NCBI RefSeq assembly: GCF_014649495.1 | Contig: NZ_BMTD01000002.1 | Span: 62,001 to 126,000 of the forward strand | Reading direction: 5' to 3' | Source: Streptomyces filipinensis | GTDB taxonomy: Bacteria; Actinomycetota; Actinomycetes; Streptomycetales; Streptomycetaceae | DNA: 64,000 nucleotides | Shown: in pieces, positions 8,159 through 16,967 of the stretch | How the letters are laid out: the number at the start of each line of letters is the position of its first letter | How positions within the stretch are numbered: the stretch's first letter is position 1 | Position numbers and translations under genes: made by a program | Notes under the pieces: generated by a model | Databases searched by the model: none | The model's input: only the letters and a program-made list of their open reading frames with translations | Told to the model about the DNA's origin: nothing

Positions 8159-10759
8159 TCACGGCGCCTCAAGCAGATCTCCGGCGCCGGGCAGGGGCCT
8201 GTACGGATCGTCGTACAACAGTGCTATTCCATGGGCCCAGTAGGCCTCAGTCAGCCCCTCGTGCACCTGTCTGCGCAGTCCGTGCACCACCTCGGGCAAC
8301 AGGGCCACCCCGTTGCCGTCGTCGACGACCGTCTTGGCTCCCCGGTGGAACTCTCCGCACACGGCTTCGGGTTCCCGCCGCCAGCGGCGCCACACCGCCA
8401 CGCCGAAGCCGGCGCGCAGGAGCCGGCCGAGCGAGGCGGGGTCGCTGTCGTAGCGCAGGTCGCCCAGGCGGCACAGCACCGGGACGTCGTGCGGCGCGAG
8501 GTCCCGCAGCGCGGCCGTGTCCGGTACGGGCCTGCGCACGCCGTCGTCGCAGTCCAGTACCTCGGCCCGCGCCTGACGGACGTGCAGCCGGCGCCAGCGG
8601 TCCCGTCGCTCACCGTCCTCGTCGTCGTACGACTCCCAGGCCGCCGCCGGCCAGGCACCGGGGCCGTCCGTCGCCTCGTCGGGCAGCTGGTCACGGTCCG
8701 AGCAGCGCACGAGCACCGGCCGTTCGACGCCCAGCGGGACGCCGTCGCGCCGCAGCCGCCAGTCGTCCACCGCCGTGCCCAGGAGCAGATGGGGCAGGGC
8801 CACGTGCAGGAGGGCGGGCCGCCCGGGCTCGTCGCACTGCCGGAAGGCCTCGGTGAGCGGGGCGGCCACATGGGAGTCGAGGCCGGCCAGCGGGGTGCGC
8901 CGGGTCTCGTGCAGCAGGCGCGTCCCCCCGTCCGTGTCCGCCACGGAGATCGACCAGTCGCAGTGGTCGGGCTCCCAGGCCCGGCGCAGCACCACCAGCA
9001 GCACGGACGGGCCGGGCGGCGCGAGGGCCGGATGCGGTACGGGGCGCTCCGTCGGCAGTTGGCCGGGGTCGTCGTCGGCCCGCTCGTGACCGGGATGCAC
9101 CCGGCCCAGCAACTCGACCCGCTGGCGGGCGAGTTCGGTGCGGTAGCCGCTGTCGAGGCCTGTCGACGCGTGCCTCACCCAGTCCCACAGGGCCCGTTCG
9201 GCCGCGCGCACGCTGGGCGTCCGGTCGCGGTCGGCGGCCAGGATCCGCATCGCGTAGTCGATGACGAGCCTGCGCACCCCGTCCTGGCGCGCGTGCTCGT
9301 AGAGCACGCCCAGGCCGTCCCGCCAGCCGCGCGGGGCGGGCACCAGGGACGGAAGCCGGAAGCCCGGCAGGGAGCGGAGGAGATCGAGCAGGCCGCGGGT
9401 ACTGGCCGGGGGCGGCAGATCGGCCAGCCGGCCCAGCAGTTCACCGCGCTCGTGCGGGCTGAGCGCGCGCCCCGGGCGTGCGCCCAGTTCCCCCTGGATG
9501 TCGGCCCAGGTGGGGGCCGACGAGTCGGAGGGCTGCTGGCGGTCGCGGTGATAGCGGTCGTGGGCGTGGAAGACGGCTTGATAGAGGTCGCCCTGGGGGA
9601 GGCCGCTCACGCGGATGCCACCGGCGCCGGTCCCCGGAGAACCACCCGGGCCGGTACCACCTGCGTGGTCGTCGGCCCCGGGAGAGCCACTCGGGTACGG
9701 AAGGCCCGCGTGGGCCTCGACCTGGAGGGAGCCGCTCGGGTGGAGGCCGGCGGGATCGGCGCCAGACCTGAGGGAGCCGCCCGGGAGGACGTCGGCGGGA
9801 TCGGCGCCAGGCCTGAGGGAGCCACTCGGGCGGACGTCGACGGGATCGGCGCCGGTCCCCCGGGAGCAGCCCAGGCCGCCGATGGCACCGGCGTGTTCGT
9901 CACCGGTCCCGGAGGGGTCACCCGTGTGCGGAAGGCCCGCGTGGGCGTCACTCCGGGGGGAGCCGTTCGGGTGCGGGCCGGCGGGATCGGCACCGGACCG
10001 GACGGAGCCGCTCGGGTGGTCGCCGGCGGGCCCGGTCCCGGTCGTGGCTCCTGTCGCCGTCTGGGCTCTCGTCCCTGTCTGCAGGGTGCGTAACTGCTCG
10101 ATGCCGATGGACGTCCCGCCCGCCCCCTGGTCCGCGCGGGACTTCAGGACTCCGACGACCTCCCCGCGCACGGGGTCGATCACCGGCCCGCCGGAGACAC
10201 CGGGCGGCAGGTCGTTCTGCCCGAGCCGCACCTGCTCCTCCGGCGACCACGCACTGATCGTGCCCTGGACGGAGAGGTACCCGTCCAGGATCTCCAGCCG
10301 GCCCCGGGCCCCCGTCCACCCCGCGTAGTACACCCGGTTCCCGCCGAAGTGCGGGTTGGGACGCTCGGAGACGTACACGCACGTGTGCCCGGCGGGCTCG
10401 CGGAGCCGGACCAGCGCGAGATCCGGGGCGGGCCAGCCACCGCCGGGAACGAGCCGGCCGGCCTGCTCCGGCAGGGTCGCCGCCACCTTCCCGGGCACGG
10501 CGCACGGGTCCTCGTAGGGGCTGGTCCGGTAGACCACGGTGACCTCGCCCCCCTCTTCGGCATGAACCACGTGCGCGCAGGTCAGAACCCAGTTCGGCGC
10601 CACGAAGAAGCCGCTGCCGAGGAAGCCGCCGGGCTCGTCGTGGGCATACCCTGCGTCGGAGCGATGAATGCGCACCGTCGCCGCGAGAACGAGTTCACGA
10701 AGGGCAAGCCGGGCGGCATCGGCGCCGTCCGGCGCGCCCCCGTCGTACGGCTCCGTCAT
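8159..10759 (-). CDS. Trypsin-like serine protease fused to a repeat linker and VMAP-like C-terminal region
   Basis: The protein has 866 residues. Residues 20-210 are a trypsin-like fold with a complete triad: His63 in LTCAHVV, Asp113 in APDLALVRL, and Ser189 in PPGVSGGP. No signal peptide is seen, so it should act in the cytoplasm. A Gly/Ser/Pro/Asp-rich repeat linker follows (about 225-385). The C-terminal 480 residues begin DLYQAVFHAHDRYH and contain helical then alpha/beta sequence (LLVVLRRAW, WSISVADTDGG, VLVRCSDRDQ). This resembles the C-terminal region of vWA-MoxR-associated proteins (VMAP); that assignment is from memory of the family, not a search. ATG at 10759 overlaps the upstream gene by 4 nt (ATGA). 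Confidence 0.78.
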   Translation of the reverse strand: MTEPYDGGAPDGADAARLALRELVLAATVRIHRSDAGYAHDEPGGFLGSGFFVAPNWVLTCAHVVHAEEGGEVTVVYRTSPYEDPCAVPGKVAATLPEQAGRLVPGGGWPAPDLALVRLREPAGHTCVYVSERPNPHFGGNRVYYAGWTGARGRLEILDGYLSVQGTISAWSPEEQVRLGQNDLPPGVSGGPVIDPVRGEVVGVLKSRADQGAGGTSIGIEQLRTLQTGTRAQTATGATTGTGPAGDHPSGSVRSGADPAGPHPNGSPRSDAHAGLPHTGDPSGTGDEHAGAIGGLGCSRGTGADPVDVRPSGSLRPGADPADVLPGGSLRSGADPAGLHPSGSLQVEAHAGLPYPSGSPGADDHAGGTGPGGSPGTGAGGIRVSGLPQGDLYQAVFHAHDRYHRDRQQPSDSSAPTWADIQGELGARPGRALSPHERGELLGRLADLPPPASTRGLLDLLRSLPGFRLPSLVPAPRGWRDGLGVLYEHARQDGVRRLVIDYAMRILAADRDRTPSVRAAERALWDWVRHASTGLDSGYRTELARQRVELLGRVHPGHERADDDPGQLPTERPVPHPALAPPGPSVLLVVLRRAWEPDHCDWSISVADTDGGTRLLHETRRTPLAGLDSHVAAPLTEAFRQCDEPGRPALLHVALPHLLLGTAVDDWRLRRDGVPLGVERPVLVRCSDRDQLPDEATDGPGAWPAAAWESYDDEDGERRDRWRRLHVRQARAEVLDCDDGVRRPVPDTAALRDLAPHDVPVLCRLGDLRYDSDPASLGRLLRAGFGVAVWRRWRREPEAVCGEFHRGAKTVVDDGNGVALLPEVVHGLRRQVHEGLTEAYWAHGIALLYDDPYRPLPGAGDLLEAP
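9590..10085 (-). repeat. Degenerate tandem repeats encoding the protease linker
   Basis: Inside the protease gene, about 500 bp encode recurring units of the form GADPAxxxPSGSLR (for example PSGSLRPGADPADVLP, GGSLRSGADPAGLHP and PSGSVRSGADPAGPHP). They alternate with DAHAGLPHTG/EAHAGLPYPSG units. The unit length is variable, near 16-18 codons. The region looks like an expandable, disordered spacer between the catalytic domain and the C-terminal module. Confidence 0.75.
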
Positions 10760-11280
10760 TCCGCGCCCCCGACGGCGCCACCCACGGCACCTCCGTGCCC
10801 CCGAGCGCCGGTCGACGCGCCGGTGCGCGGGCCCTGGGCGGCGGACGGCGCGGCCGTGCCGCCGGGCGTGGGAGGTGGCTGCGCCGAGGAGTCCCGGGAG
10901 GCGGCGGGCGTGCCCGCGTCCGCGTCCGGCGGGCCGCCCCCGTTCCACTTCAGGGTGACCGTGATGGCGGCCTTGGCCTCACCGTCCGCGAGCAGGCCCA
11001 CCACCTTCCCGGCCTTGGCGGTCAGCTCGATGCCGAACTCGACGTTCACCTCGTCCGGCCGCACCGCCCGCAGCGGACCGGACAGCGAGCGTGCGACACC
11101 GGTGATCAGCGACTGGAGGCTCTCGACGCTCGCCTCCACCCGCTCGGCGAAGCCGGTGTCCGTGTACGACAGTCCCCCCGACGGCGCGGACAGTTCCTCG
11201 GCGCCCGATATCCGGGCCCACACCGGCGTCCCGTCCGGCAGCTGGATCCGCGCTACTCGCGTCGACTCCCCGTTCGTCAT
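10756..11280 (-). CDS. Trypsin-co-occurring domain protein (CU044_2847 / Trypco1 family)
   Basis: This is a 174-residue protein and the first gene of the conflict/FxS operon. The N-terminal 115 residues form an alpha/beta domain: VARIQLPDGTPVWARI, a helix VEASVESLQSLITGVARSL, then VNVEFGIELTAKAGKVVGLLADGEAKAAITVTLKW. This matches the CU044_2847 family, which is commonly encoded beside trypsin-like proteases. The C-terminal 60 residues are a low-complexity Gly/Ala/Pro/Thr tail. ATG at 11280 follows a GGGGGAG leader; the upstream in-frame extension to 11391 lacks family similarity. The stop overlaps the protease start (ATGA), so the two products are probably made in equal amounts and may bind each other. 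Confidence 0.78.
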   Translation of the reverse strand: MTNGESTRVARIQLPDGTPVWARISGAEELSAPSGGLSYTDTGFAERVEASVESLQSLITGVARSLSGPLRAVRPDEVNVEFGIELTAKAGKVVGLLADGEAKAAITVTLKWNGGGPPDADAGTPAASRDSSAQPPPTPGGTAAPSAAQGPRTGASTGARGHGGAVGGAVGGAE

Positions 11281-11462
11281 GCTCCCCCGTCCCCTCGCCC
11301 CGTCGGGACCGCCCGCCCGCAGGGCCGGACGGCTGCCTATTATTTTCCTGTCCTCGCCAGGCTCCTCAGGCGGAAATGCGGCATCTTCCACCTCTCACAG
11401 GTTGAGGGTTCTTCCCGCCCGGGAGCGGCCCTACCCCTGCACTGAACGACGGAGCGGCATCC

Positions 11463-11642
11463 ATGTACTTCACCGACCGAGGAATCGAGGAACTGGAGAA
11501 GCGGCGCGGCGAGGAAGAGGTCACCTTCGAGTGGCTCGCCGAGCAGCTGCGCACGTTCGTCGACCTGAACCCCGACTTCGAGGTTCCGGTGGAACGCCTC
11601 GCCACCTGGCTGGCCCGCCTGGACGACGAGGACGACGAGTAG
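11463..11642 (+). CDS. DUF6104-type small acidic protein
   Basis: The protein has 59 residues: MYFTDRGIEELEKRRGEEEV, then TFEWLAEQLRTFVDLNPDFE and a DDEDDE tail. I recognise it as the small Streptomyces family DUF6104, of unknown function. Its length and the aromatic/acidic helical pattern fit that family. It is transcribed away from the protease operon across a 182-bp shared promoter region. No partner or regulator can be read from the sequence. The organism's codon bias (G/C in third positions) is strong throughout, which supports it as a real gene. Confidence 0.82.
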   Translation: MYFTDRGIEELEKRRGEEEVTFEWLAEQLRTFVDLNPDFEVPVERLATWLARLDDEDDE

Positions 11643-11893
11643 GTCCGGAACCGGCCCGGCGGGCGGTACGACACCACGGTCGCAGCGCCCGTCCTCCCCG
11701 CCCTCCCTTACGCGTACGCAGGACGCGGCGCCGCGCGCACCGCCACCCGCGCCGCGCCCCACCACGCGCCGCACCACGGCCGGCGCCACGCCGCCCCTCG
11801 TCCTGCGTCCGCGCTCCCCCGTACCAGCGCTCCCCCCACCCGCACTCCCCCAGCCGCGCCCCTCCCGGCCCCGGCATCCCACGAAAGGGTGTC

Positions 11894-11921
11894 TTGACTT
11901 TCCGCGACCGCGATATATCGT
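11894..11921 (+). promoter_or_regulatory. Promoter with overlapping palindromic operator for the DUF4097-PadR operon
   Basis: TTGACT (11894-11899) and TATCGT (11916-11921) form a -35/-10 pair with a 16-nt spacer. The perfect palindrome CGATATATCG (11911-11920) covers the -10 region. GCGATAT repeats just downstream at 11936-11942. AT-rich palindromes like this are typical PadR targets, and a PadR gene is the second gene of the operon, so autoregulation is likely. Confidence 0.6.
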
Positions 11922-11990
11922 GAATCGGGATAGACGCGATATGGCGTGTCGCGGCTGGCCCTTCGCCCAGCCGTGCCCGAGGAGGTCCCC

Positions 11991-12896
11991 ATGCCCGAGT
12001 GGTCCGTCACCGAGCCCCGGAAACTGAGCTTTGACACCCGCGTGAGCGACCTGCAGGTCCGCATCGTCAACGGAACGGTGAACGTGGTGGGCACGGACGA
12101 GGGTTCCGCCCGCCTGGAAGTCTCCGAGATCGAGGGACCGCCCCTGGTGGTCACCCAGACCGGCGACACCCTCACGGTGGCCTACGAGGACCTGCCCTGG
12201 AAGGGCTTCCTCAAGTGGCTCGACCGCAAGGGCTGGCGGCGCCGTGCCGTCGTCTCCCTGGCGGTTCCCGCCGACACCCGTGTGGAGGTCGGCGTGGTCG
12301 GCGCCGGCGCGGTCGTCTCCGGCATCCACGGCCCCGCGGTGGTGAAGGGGGTGACCGGCGACACGACCCTGGTCGGCGTCTCCGGCCCGGTCCGCGCGGA
12401 CACCGTGTCGGGGAACCTGGAAGCCCAGGCCGTCACCGGTGACCTGCGGTTCCACTCGGTCTCGGGGGACCTGACCGTGGTCGAGGGCTCCGGCCGTACC
12501 GTCCGCGCGGACTCCGTCAGCGGCTCCATGATCGTCGACCTGGACCCGGACGGTCCCACGGAGGTCAACCTCACCAGCGTCTCCGGCGAGATCGCCATCC
12601 GCCTGCCCCACCCGGCGGACGCCGAGGTGGAGGCGAACACCGCGAGCGGCACGATCTCCAACGCCTTCGACGGACTGCGGGTGCACGGCCAGTGGGGCGC
12701 CCACAAGATCACCGGCCGCCTCGGCGCGGGCACGGGCAGGCTCCGCGCCACCACGGTCTCCGGCTCGATCGCCCTGCTGCGCCGTCCGCCGCGCGAGGAC
12801 GAGGCGGACAGCGTGGGGGACGCCGGGCCCTCCGGATCCCCCCGGAACCCCGGTACCGCCACGGCCGACGGCACGACCGACAAGAAGGTGCTCTGA
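11991..12896 (+). CDS. DUF4097 beta-strand repeat protein
   Basis: This 301-residue protein is built of short beta repeats: VTGDTTLVGVSGPVRADTVSG, LRFHSVSGDLTVVEGSG, VRADSVSGSMIVDL and TSVSGEIAIRL. The repeated VSG turns are typical of the DUF4097 beta-helix family often encoded with PadR or stress-envelope regulators. No signal peptide or membrane segment is visible. The start at 11991 follows GAGGAGG; an in-frame ATG at 11946 lacks such a leader. The gene is the first of a two-gene operon, with the PadR gene starting 1 nt after its stop. The function is unknown; it is probably a scaffold or adhesin-like protein. Confidence 0.85.
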   Translation: MPEWSVTEPRKLSFDTRVSDLQVRIVNGTVNVVGTDEGSARLEVSEIEGPPLVVTQTGDTLTVAYEDLPWKGFLKWLDRKGWRRRAVVSLAVPADTRVEVGVVGAGAVVSGIHGPAVVKGVTGDTTLVGVSGPVRADTVSGNLEAQAVTGDLRFHSVSGDLTVVEGSGRTVRADSVSGSMIVDLDPDGPTEVNLTSVSGEIAIRLPHPADAEVEANTASGTISNAFDGLRVHGQWGAHKITGRLGAGTGRLRATTVSGSIALLRRPPREDEADSVGDAGPSGSPRNPGTATADGTTDKKVL

Positions 12897-12897
12897 C

Positions 12898-13941
12898 ATG
12901 CCCCCCGTCTTCGCCCACGGACGCCTGCGCCTGTATCTGCTCAAGCTGCTCGACGAGGCCCCGCGCCACGGCTACGAAGTGATCAGGCTCCTTGAAGAAC
13001 GCTTCCAGGGTCTGTACGCCCCCTCGGCGGGGACGGTCTACCCCCGCCTGGCCAAGCTGGAGGCCGAGGGCCTGGTCCGGCACACCACGGAGGGCGGCCG
13101 CAAGGTGTACGCCATCACGGACGCGGGCCGCGCCGAACTGGCCGACCGCAGCGGCGAGTTGGCCGACCTGGAGCTGGAGATCCGCGAGTCGGTCGCGGAA
13201 CTGGCCGCCGAGATAAGGGCCGACGTGCGCGGCGCGGCCGGTGACCTGCGCCGCGAGATGCGCGCGGCCGCGTCCGAGGCCCGCCGGAGCGCGAAGACGG
13301 GCGCGGGCCCGGCGGGACCGGCCGGGGACTACGGCGACCTCACCGACAAGGAGGCCTGGCGGGCCGCCAAGGAGGAGATGCGCCGGGTCAAGCAGGAGTG
13401 GAAGGAGCAGGCCCGCCGCGCCAAGGACGAGAGCCGCCGGGCCCGTGAGGAGGCCCAGCGGGCCCGCCACCAGGCCCAGGAGGCGCAGGAGCGGGCATGG
13501 GCCCAGGCGCAGCAGGAGATGCAGCGCATCGCCCGCCAGGTCCAGGACCGCGTCCAGGACCGCTTCACCCAGGGTGACTGGCCGACGGGCGTCCGCGAGG
13601 GCCTGTCCGAACTGGCCAGGGAACTGGGCGACTTCGGCAAGAACTGGGGCTATCCCCGCACCCCCGGGGAGCCGGCGCCCGCGCCCACCGCCGCCCCGGA
13701 CCTGCACCATGTCACGCCCACCGAGGACTTCCCGGCCGAGTACGAGCCCTCCTGGGCGCACGAGGACCTCACCGGCGACCCGCCCCGCGACCTGGACCGC
13801 CTCCTGGACCGCTTCCGCGACGACATCCGCGACGCGGCCCGCGACCACGGCGTCAGCCAGGAGCAGCTCGGCGACGCCCGCCGCCATCTGTCGACGGCGG
13901 CGGCCCGCATCGGCGCGCTGCTCCGCCAGCCGAGGCCCTGA
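12898..13941 (+). CDS. PadR-family transcriptional regulator with long charged C-terminal region
   Basis: The protein has 347 residues. Residues 1-75 form the PadR winged helix (LYLLKLLDEAPRHGYEVIRL, then PSAGTVYPRLAKLEAEGLV and the wing GGRKVYAITDAG). Residues 80-230 are an Arg/Glu/Ala-rich predicted coiled coil, much longer than the C-terminal dimer helix of a typical PadR of about 180 residues. The C-terminus has an acidic region ending in a short helical domain. It lies 1 nt after the DUF4097 gene and likely binds the CGATATATCG palindrome upstream of the operon. The long coiled coil might sense or bind the DUF4097 partner; this is inference. Confidence 0.87.
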   Translation: MPPVFAHGRLRLYLLKLLDEAPRHGYEVIRLLEERFQGLYAPSAGTVYPRLAKLEAEGLVRHTTEGGRKVYAITDAGRAELADRSGELADLELEIRESVAELAAEIRADVRGAAGDLRREMRAAASEARRSAKTGAGPAGPAGDYGDLTDKEAWRAAKEEMRRVKQEWKEQARRAKDESRRAREEAQRARHQAQEAQERAWAQAQQEMQRIARQVQDRVQDRFTQGDWPTGVREGLSELARELGDFGKNWGYPRTPGEPAPAPTAAPDLHHVTPTEDFPAEYEPSWAHEDLTGDPPRDLDRLLDRFRDDIRDAARDHGVSQEQLGDARRHLSTAAARIGALLRQPRP

Positions 13942-14029
13942 GCCCGGCTCGTCGGAGCAGCGCGGAGGCCGAGGCCCTCGCGCAGGCGAAGGGGAGCAGC
14001 CGCCGCCTTCGGTGCCGCTCGCGGCCGGG

Positions 14030-14995
14030 TCAGGAGTGGGTGAGGACGATCTTCCCGAACTGCTCTCCGGAAGCGAGCCGCTCGAAGCCCTCACGGGCCC
14101 GGTCCAGCGGCAGCTCCTCGTCGATGACGGGGCGTACGCCGGTCGCGGCGCAGAAGGAGAGCAGGTCCTCCAGCTCCTCCTTGGTGCCCATGGTGGATCC
14201 GACGACCTTCAGCTCCAGGAAGAAGATCCGGGTCAGCTCGGCGTGCGAGGGCCGGTCCCCGCTGGTGGCACCGGAGATGACGATCGTGCCGCCGGGCCGC
14301 AGGGACTTCACCGAGTGGGACCAGGTGGCGGCGCCCACGGTCTCGATGACGGCGTCCACCCGCTGCGGCAGCCGCGCCCCGGACTCCACGGCCTCCACGG
14401 CCCCGAGTTCCAGGGCGCGCTTCCGCTTGGCCTCGTCCCGGCTGGTCGCGAAGACGCGCAGCCCCGCCGCCTTGCCGAGCACGATGGCAGCCGTGGCCAC
14501 ACCGCCGCCCGCGCCCTGCACCAGGACCGAGTCACCGGGCCGTACGCCGGCGTTGGTGAACAGCATCCGGTACGCCGTCAGCCACGCCGTCGGCAGACAC
14601 GCGGCCTCGGCGAAGGACAGCTCCTTGGGCTTGGGCAGGACGTTCCAGGTCGGCACGGCGACCTGTTCGGCGAAGGTGCCCTGGTAGCGCTCGGTGAGGA
14701 TGGAGCGCGGCTCGTCGGGGCCGACGCCGTGGCCGGTCTGGCCGATGACGGAGTGCAGGACGACCTCGTTGCCGTCCTCGTCGATGCCGGCGGCGTCGCA
14801 GCCGAGGATCATCGGCAGCCGGCCCTCCGGGAGGCCGACGCCCCGCAGGGACCAGAGGTCATGGTGGTTGAGGGAGGCGGCCCGCACATGGATGGTGCTC
14901 CAGCCGGGCCGGGCCTCGGGGGCCGGGCGCTCCCCCAACTCCAGGCCGGAGAGCGGCTGGTCGCGGTCGATTCGGGCGGCGTAGACAGCGAACAT
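14030..14995 (-). CDS. Quinone oxidoreductase-like medium-chain dehydrogenase
   Basis: This 321-residue protein is of the MDR superfamily. The N-terminal GroES-like part contains HVRAASLNHHDLWSLRG and ILGCDAAG. The Rossmann part carries VLVQGAGGGVATAAIVLGKAAGLRVFATS, which is the NAD(P)-binding glycine motif. A lone MFAVYAARIDRDQPL start at 14995 fits the family; the longer frame to 15052 adds unrelated residues. Catalytic zinc ligands are not obvious, so a zinc-free quinone/enone reductase is more likely than an alcohol dehydrogenase. It is convergent with the padR gene on one side; the malic enzyme terminator lies just upstream. The substrate is unknown. Confidence 0.8.
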   Translation of the reverse strand: MFAVYAARIDRDQPLSGLELGERPAPEARPGWSTIHVRAASLNHHDLWSLRGVGLPEGRLPMILGCDAAGIDEDGNEVVLHSVIGQTGHGVGPDEPRSILTERYQGTFAEQVAVPTWNVLPKPKELSFAEAACLPTAWLTAYRMLFTNAGVRPGDSVLVQGAGGGVATAAIVLGKAAGLRVFATSRDEAKRKRALELGAVEAVESGARLPQRVDAVIETVGAATWSHSVKSLRPGGTIVISGATSGDRPSHAELTRIFFLELKVVGSTMGTKEELEDLLSFCAATGVRPVIDEELPLDRAREGFERLASGEQFGKIVLTHS

Positions 14996-15148
14996 ACAGC
15001 CGACGATAGGGGTGCTGATCAGCCAACGGAACTGCGAGGGTCTGTGACACATGCCCTCTTGCGCAGGGGCACCCGTCCAGCGCAGCCCGGCACGGGCACC
15101 GTCGAGGGGCGCCCCGTCAGCACACGGGTCGGGCGGGTGGGAAAGGAA

Positions 15149-15176
15149 ATGGCCCCGCCCGGAGGGGCGGGGCCAT
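15149..15176. terminator. Strong hairpin downstream of malic enzyme
   Basis: ATGGCCCCGCCC and GGGCGGGGCCAT form a perfect 12-bp stem around a 4-nt loop. It begins 12 nt after the malic enzyme stop codon and lies before the next gene on the same strand, so it should insulate the two. Confidence 0.75.
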
Positions 15177-15187
15177 TCAGCGCGACG

Positions 15188-16411
15188 TCAGCGACGAGCG
15201 ACGCCCTCGGCCCGAGCAGCGGCCGCGACCGCCGCCGTGACCGCCGGAGCGACCCGCTCGTCGAACGGCGACGGAATCACATAGTCGGCGGCGAGATCGT
15301 CGCCCACCACGGCGGCCAGCGCCTCCGCGGCAGCGATCTTCATCCCCTCGGTGATCCGAGAGGCCCGCACCTGCAGCGCGCCCGCGAAGATGCCCGGGAA
15401 CGCGAGCACGTTGTTGATCTGGTTCGGGAAGTCCGACCGCCCGGTGGCGACGACCGCCGCGTACTTGTGCGCGACCTCCGGGTGCACCTCGGGGTTCGGG
15501 TTGGCCATCGCGAACACGAAGGCGCCCTTCGCCATGGAGGCCACGGCCTCCTCCGGGACCGTACCGCCGGAGACGCCGATGAAGACGTCGGCGCCCGCGA
15601 GGGCGTCCTCCAGCGAGCCGGTGATACCGGCCTTGTTGGTGAAGCCGGCCAGCTGGCGCTTGACCGGGGTGAGGTCCTCCCGGCCGGCCGACACGACGCC
15701 CTTGCGGTCGGCCACCGCCACGTCACCGATGCCGGCCTCGACCAGCATCTTGGCGATGGCGACACCGGCCGCGCCGGCGCCCGAGATGACGGCCCGCAGC
15801 TGCCCGATCTCACGGCCGCTCAGCCGCGCCGCGTTCCGCAGCGCCGCGAGCGTCACGACGGCCGTACCGTGCTGGTCGTCGTGGAAGACCGGGATGTCGA
15901 GGCGCTCCTGCAGCCGGCGCTCGATCTCGAAGCACCGGGGCGCCGAGATGTCCTCGAGGTTCACTCCGCCGAAGGAGGGAGCGAGCCGGACGACGGTCTC
16001 GACGATGTCGTCCACGTCGGTGCAGTCGAGCGCGATCGGCACCGCGTCGACGCCGCCGAACTGCTTGAACAGGATCGCCTTGCCCTCCATCACGGGGAGG
16101 GAGGCCTGGGGACCGATGTCCCCGAGTCCGAGCACGGCCGTACCGTCGGTCACGACGGCGACCACGGAGGACTTCCATGTGTAGTCGTTGACCAGCTCCG
16201 GCTGTTCCGCGATCGCGGTGCACACGCGCGCGACGCCGGGCGTGTACGCGAGGGAAAGGTCGTCCTTGTCGCGGACCGGCACGGTGGCCTGCACGGCCAT
16301 CTTGCCGCCGCGGTGCAGCGCGAACACCGGATCGAAGGAATCGAGGGGCTCGGCCCCGCCGTCCTGATCCGTATTGCTGTCGCTGCGAGGATTGACGATC
16401 TCCGCTGCCAC
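15188..16411 (-). CDS. NAD(P)-dependent malic enzyme
   Basis: This 407-residue enzyme catalyses oxidative decarboxylation of malate to pyruvate, supplying NADPH or pyruvate. Visible motifs are [35 protein letters not shown] and the dinucleotide site [23 protein letters not shown] is represented by [14 protein letters not shown], and [15 protein letters not shown] is intact. The length matches the short bacterial malic enzymes without a phosphotransacetylase domain. Which cofactor is used cannot be decided from sequence here. It is monocistronic: 5' of it is a 556-bp gap shared with the divergent amino acid transporter, and 3' is a strong hairpin. Confidence 0.92.
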   Translation of the reverse strand: MAAEIVNPRSDSNTDQDGGAEPLDSFDPVFALHRGGKMAVQATVPVRDKDDLSLAYTPGVARVCTAIAEQPELVNDYTWKSSVVAVVTDGTAVLGLGDIGPQASLPVMEGKAILFKQFGGVDAVPIALDCTDVDDIVETVVRLAPSFGGVNLEDISAPRCFEIERRLQERLDIPVFHDDQHGTAVVTLAALRNAARLSGREIGQLRAVISGAGAAGVAIAKMLVEAGIGDVAVADRKGVVSAGREDLTPVKRQLAGFTNKAGITGSLEDALAGADVFIGVSGGTVPEEAVASMAKGAFVFAMANPNPEVHPEVAHKYAAVVATGRSDFPNQINNVLAFPGIFAGALQVRASRITEGMKIAAAEALAAVVGDDLAADYVIPSPFDERVAPAVTAAVAAAARAEGVARR

Positions 16412-16967
16412 TTTGTTTTACCCCTTAGCTATGCATGGTTTGAGGGTCGACCACTCCTGGTGAGGGGTGGGCGGGCACCGCGCACGGCCCGATTGCTGAT
16501 ACGTACGGGCACATACGCGACGGGCGCGCCGCACACGCGCCCTGAGCCCCGGATGAGGGGTGTAAAGAACCTTCTTACCGGACGGACGGCGCCTACGACG
16601 AGTCCAATAGGCGCAAGGTCACATCCCGGAACAGAAAAGCCACCGCGAGATGACGCGTGGCTGACAACCACGCCAAGCGCGCGAGGACACGGGAAGCGGG
16701 CGCGCACGCTGATCACATCGTGAGACGCGCCGAAGATTCTCCGGCCGCAGGACTGGATTCCCGCAGATGGTTCGGTGGTGATGCACCGGGGTTGTACCGA
16801 CCTGAGGCGGTTCGGGGGTCACCCGTTATCCGATTTTGACATAGTCAGCCCCCTGAACGGCGTAGTCCGAATGGCAAGATGCGGTAAACCCACGAGGTCG
16901 CGACACCCGAAGGTGTGTGTTTCTCGTCGACCATCGGCACCTCTTCCCAGCAGCCGGAGGAACAACG
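16412..16967. other. Divergent regulatory gap between malic enzyme and the amino acid transporter
   Basis: This is 556 bp without a convincing gene. The one minus-strand frame of 95 codons (16429-16716) is Arg/Pro-rich and looks accidental. TTGACA at 16836-16841 is a good -35 for the transporter operon but no clear -10 follows at normal spacing. A GGAGGA ribosome-binding site sits before 16968. An AT-richer stretch near 16410-16440 may hold the malic enzyme promoter. Confidence 0.5.

Noticed and set aside
16429..16716. A 95-codon minus frame in the malic enzyme/transporter gap
   Set aside because: Composition is Arg/Pro-rich, no ribosome site, no family resemblance.
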